Positions 6,172 through 6,461 of a stretch of 6,461 nucleotides of DNA are shown here, piece after piece. The notes beneath the pieces were generated by a model. That model was not told the DNA's origin, searched no databases, and saw only the letters and a program-made list of their open reading frames with translations. The stretch spans positions 1 to 6,461 of the forward strand of contig CAZMZM010000086.1 of NCBI GenBank assembly GCA_964570865.1. Reading direction: 5' to 3'. A program made the translations under genes and the position numbers. The stretch is from WGAL01 sp964570865. Lineage in GTDB: Bacteria > Bacteroidota > Ignavibacteria > Ignavibacteriales > Melioribacteraceae. Positions within the stretch are counted from its first letter, which is position 1; each line of letters starts with the position of its first letter.

Positions 6172-6342
6172 CTATTGAATCTCTAATTCAGACGTTTCCC
6201 GCACCGGATTTTGTCCGGATGAAACAATAAATTCGACATCGTTTTTACGAAAAACATCAAAATTACGAATAATATCAATTGATAGTTCCGTCGCTTTACT
6301 CCTCGCATATATGTTATAGAAAGAGAGCTGAAAACCATTTGG
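6172..6342 (-). other. Start-less open frame, possible gene remnant
   Basis: On the minus strand the frame is open for 56 codons after a TAG (6343-6345) and ends at TAG (6172-6174). It contains no ATG, GTG or TTG start. The translation looks protein-like in composition, with segments such as KATELSIDIIRNFDVFRKND and VEFIVSSGQNPVRETSELEI. I do not recognise a family. It could be the C-terminal remnant of a decayed gene, or a chance frame across a repeated intergenic element; the embedded CCGGA/TCCGG hairpin favours the second view. Confidence 0.2.
6194..6225. repeat. Nested inverted repeat (hairpin)
   Basis: The stem CCGGA (6204-6208) / TCCGG (6214-6218) closes the loop TTTTG and is flanked by GTTTC (6194-6198) and GAAAC (6221-6225), which can pair as an outer stem across an asymmetric internal loop. 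There is no T-run after it on either strand, so it does not look like a terminator. It resembles the compact imperfect hairpins of dispersed intergenic repeats. Confidence 0.4.
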
Positions 6343-6352
6343 CTAAAGGAGG

Positions 6353-6377
6353 AAAATGAAAACCGCCCTATCGGCGG
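6353..6377 (-). terminator. Rho-independent terminator of ssrA
   Basis: Read on the minus strand, CCGCC-GATAG-GGCGG (6377 down to 6363) is followed at once by TTTTCATTTT (6362 down to 6353). The hairpin starts 31 nt beyond the 3' end of the tmRNA. It faces the operon terminator at 6044-6078, so the two units converge. Confidence 0.75.
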
Positions 6378-6408
6378 AAAGTTATTCCGTAGGAGACGTT
6401 TTTTTTAT

Positions 6409-6461
6409 TGGTGGAGGTGGCGGGAGTTGAACCCGCGTCCGAGACTACCTATCAGTGAACC
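6409..6461 (-). ncRNA. ssrA: tmRNA, 3' end (partial)
   Basis: The reverse complement ends GGACGCGGGTTCAACTCCCG followed by CCACCTCCACCA, the highly conserved 3' end of tmRNA: T arm GCGGG-TTCAACT-CCCGC, the 3' strand of the acceptor stem (CACCTCC) and an encoded ACCA tail ending at 6409. tmRNA is charged with alanine, enters stalled ribosomes with SmpB, and adds a degradation tag to the unfinished peptide. Only the last 53 nt are in the window; the tag reading frame, the pseudoknots and the 5' half lie to the right. The CCA is encoded in the DNA. A terminator follows on the minus strand. Confidence 0.93.

Larger units (their letters stand above)
6079..6352. other. Gene-free stretch with clustered inverted repeats
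   Basis: This 274-nt stretch between the two convergent terminators holds no intact gene that I can support. It contains a run of dyads: TGAAT-N5-ATTCA (6176-6190), a CCGGA-TTTTG-TCCGG hairpin flanked by GTTTC and GAAAC (6194-6225), GTTTTT-ACG-AAAAAC (6241-6255) and the perfect palindrome TATCAATTGATA (6273-6284). No promoter stands out. A dispersed intergenic repeat, a small RNA or a gene remnant are all possible. Confidence 0.4.

Noticed and set aside
6176..6190. TGAAT-CTCTA-ATTCA as a third operator for the TetR protein
   Set aside because: It has the same half-sites but a 5-nt spacer in place of 4, which shifts the dyad, and it has no nearby promoter or gene to control. It also lacks the TCATTA extension shared by the other two.
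6356..6430. Tiny + strand frame of 24 codons (MKTALSAESYSVGDVFFIGG and following) behind a near-perfect AAGGAGG at 6346-6352
   Set aside because: It runs through the ssrA terminator hairpin and into the antisense of the tmRNA acceptor end; its Gly run is just GGTGGAGGTGGCGGG. No promoter serves it. Most likely chance, although the ribosome site is striking.
6310..6461. + strand open frame ending in WWRWRELNPRPRLPISEP
   Set aside because: This is the familiar spurious translation across the antisense of a tRNA-like 3' end; the conserved tmRNA T arm and acceptor stem explain it fully.
1..6461. CRISPR array, insertion sequence, toxin-antitoxin or phage genes
   Set aside because: There are no regularly spaced direct repeats, no transposase or integrase motifs, and no terminal inverted repeats with target duplications. 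The coding capacity is taken up by the efflux operon.

Overview
The window is a low-GC stretch that carries one complete efflux-type operon on the + strand, between the 3' end of rlmN (+ strand, cut by the left edge) and the 3' end of the tmRNA gene ssrA (- strand, cut by the right edge). The likely host is a Gram-negative of the Bacteroidota/Chlorobiota (FCB) group. This rests on an upstream TTG / TATTTTTG pair that fits the Bacteroidota -33/-7 promoter pattern (TTTG, TAnnTTTG), on exported proteins that end their signal peptides in Ser-Gln or Ala-Gln, and on an outer-membrane barrel with an aromatic C-terminus. A class such as Ignavibacteria would fit, but the sequence alone does not prove it.

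Layout. 3-74: last codons of RlmN. 75-204: A-rich intergenic DNA with a good promoter and a palindromic operator over its start site. 205-789: TetR-family regulator. 790-838: gap holding a second copy of the operator. 839-2290: TolC-type outer-membrane factor. 2299-3273: HlyD/YbhG-type membrane fusion protein. 3275-4360 and 4357-5520: two paralogous ABC-2-type permeases. 5501-6028: small outer-membrane beta-barrel protein. 6044-6078: strong hairpin terminator. 6079-6352: no intact gene, but several inverted repeats and one start-less minus-strand open frame. 6353-6377: ssrA terminator. 6409-6461: ssrA 3' end.

The five structural genes are packed tightly (gaps of 8 and 1 nt, overlaps of 4 and 20 nt) and should be made as one transcript. 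Together they describe a tripartite envelope-spanning exporter: an inner-membrane permease pair, a periplasmic adaptor and an outer-membrane channel, with a small barrel protein of unknown role. The TetR protein probably represses itself and the pump through the two matching operators (14 of 17 positions identical). The notable absence is an ATP-binding subunit: the operon is bounded by its promoter and terminator and has no nucleotide-binding protein, although the permeases belong to the ABC-2 family.
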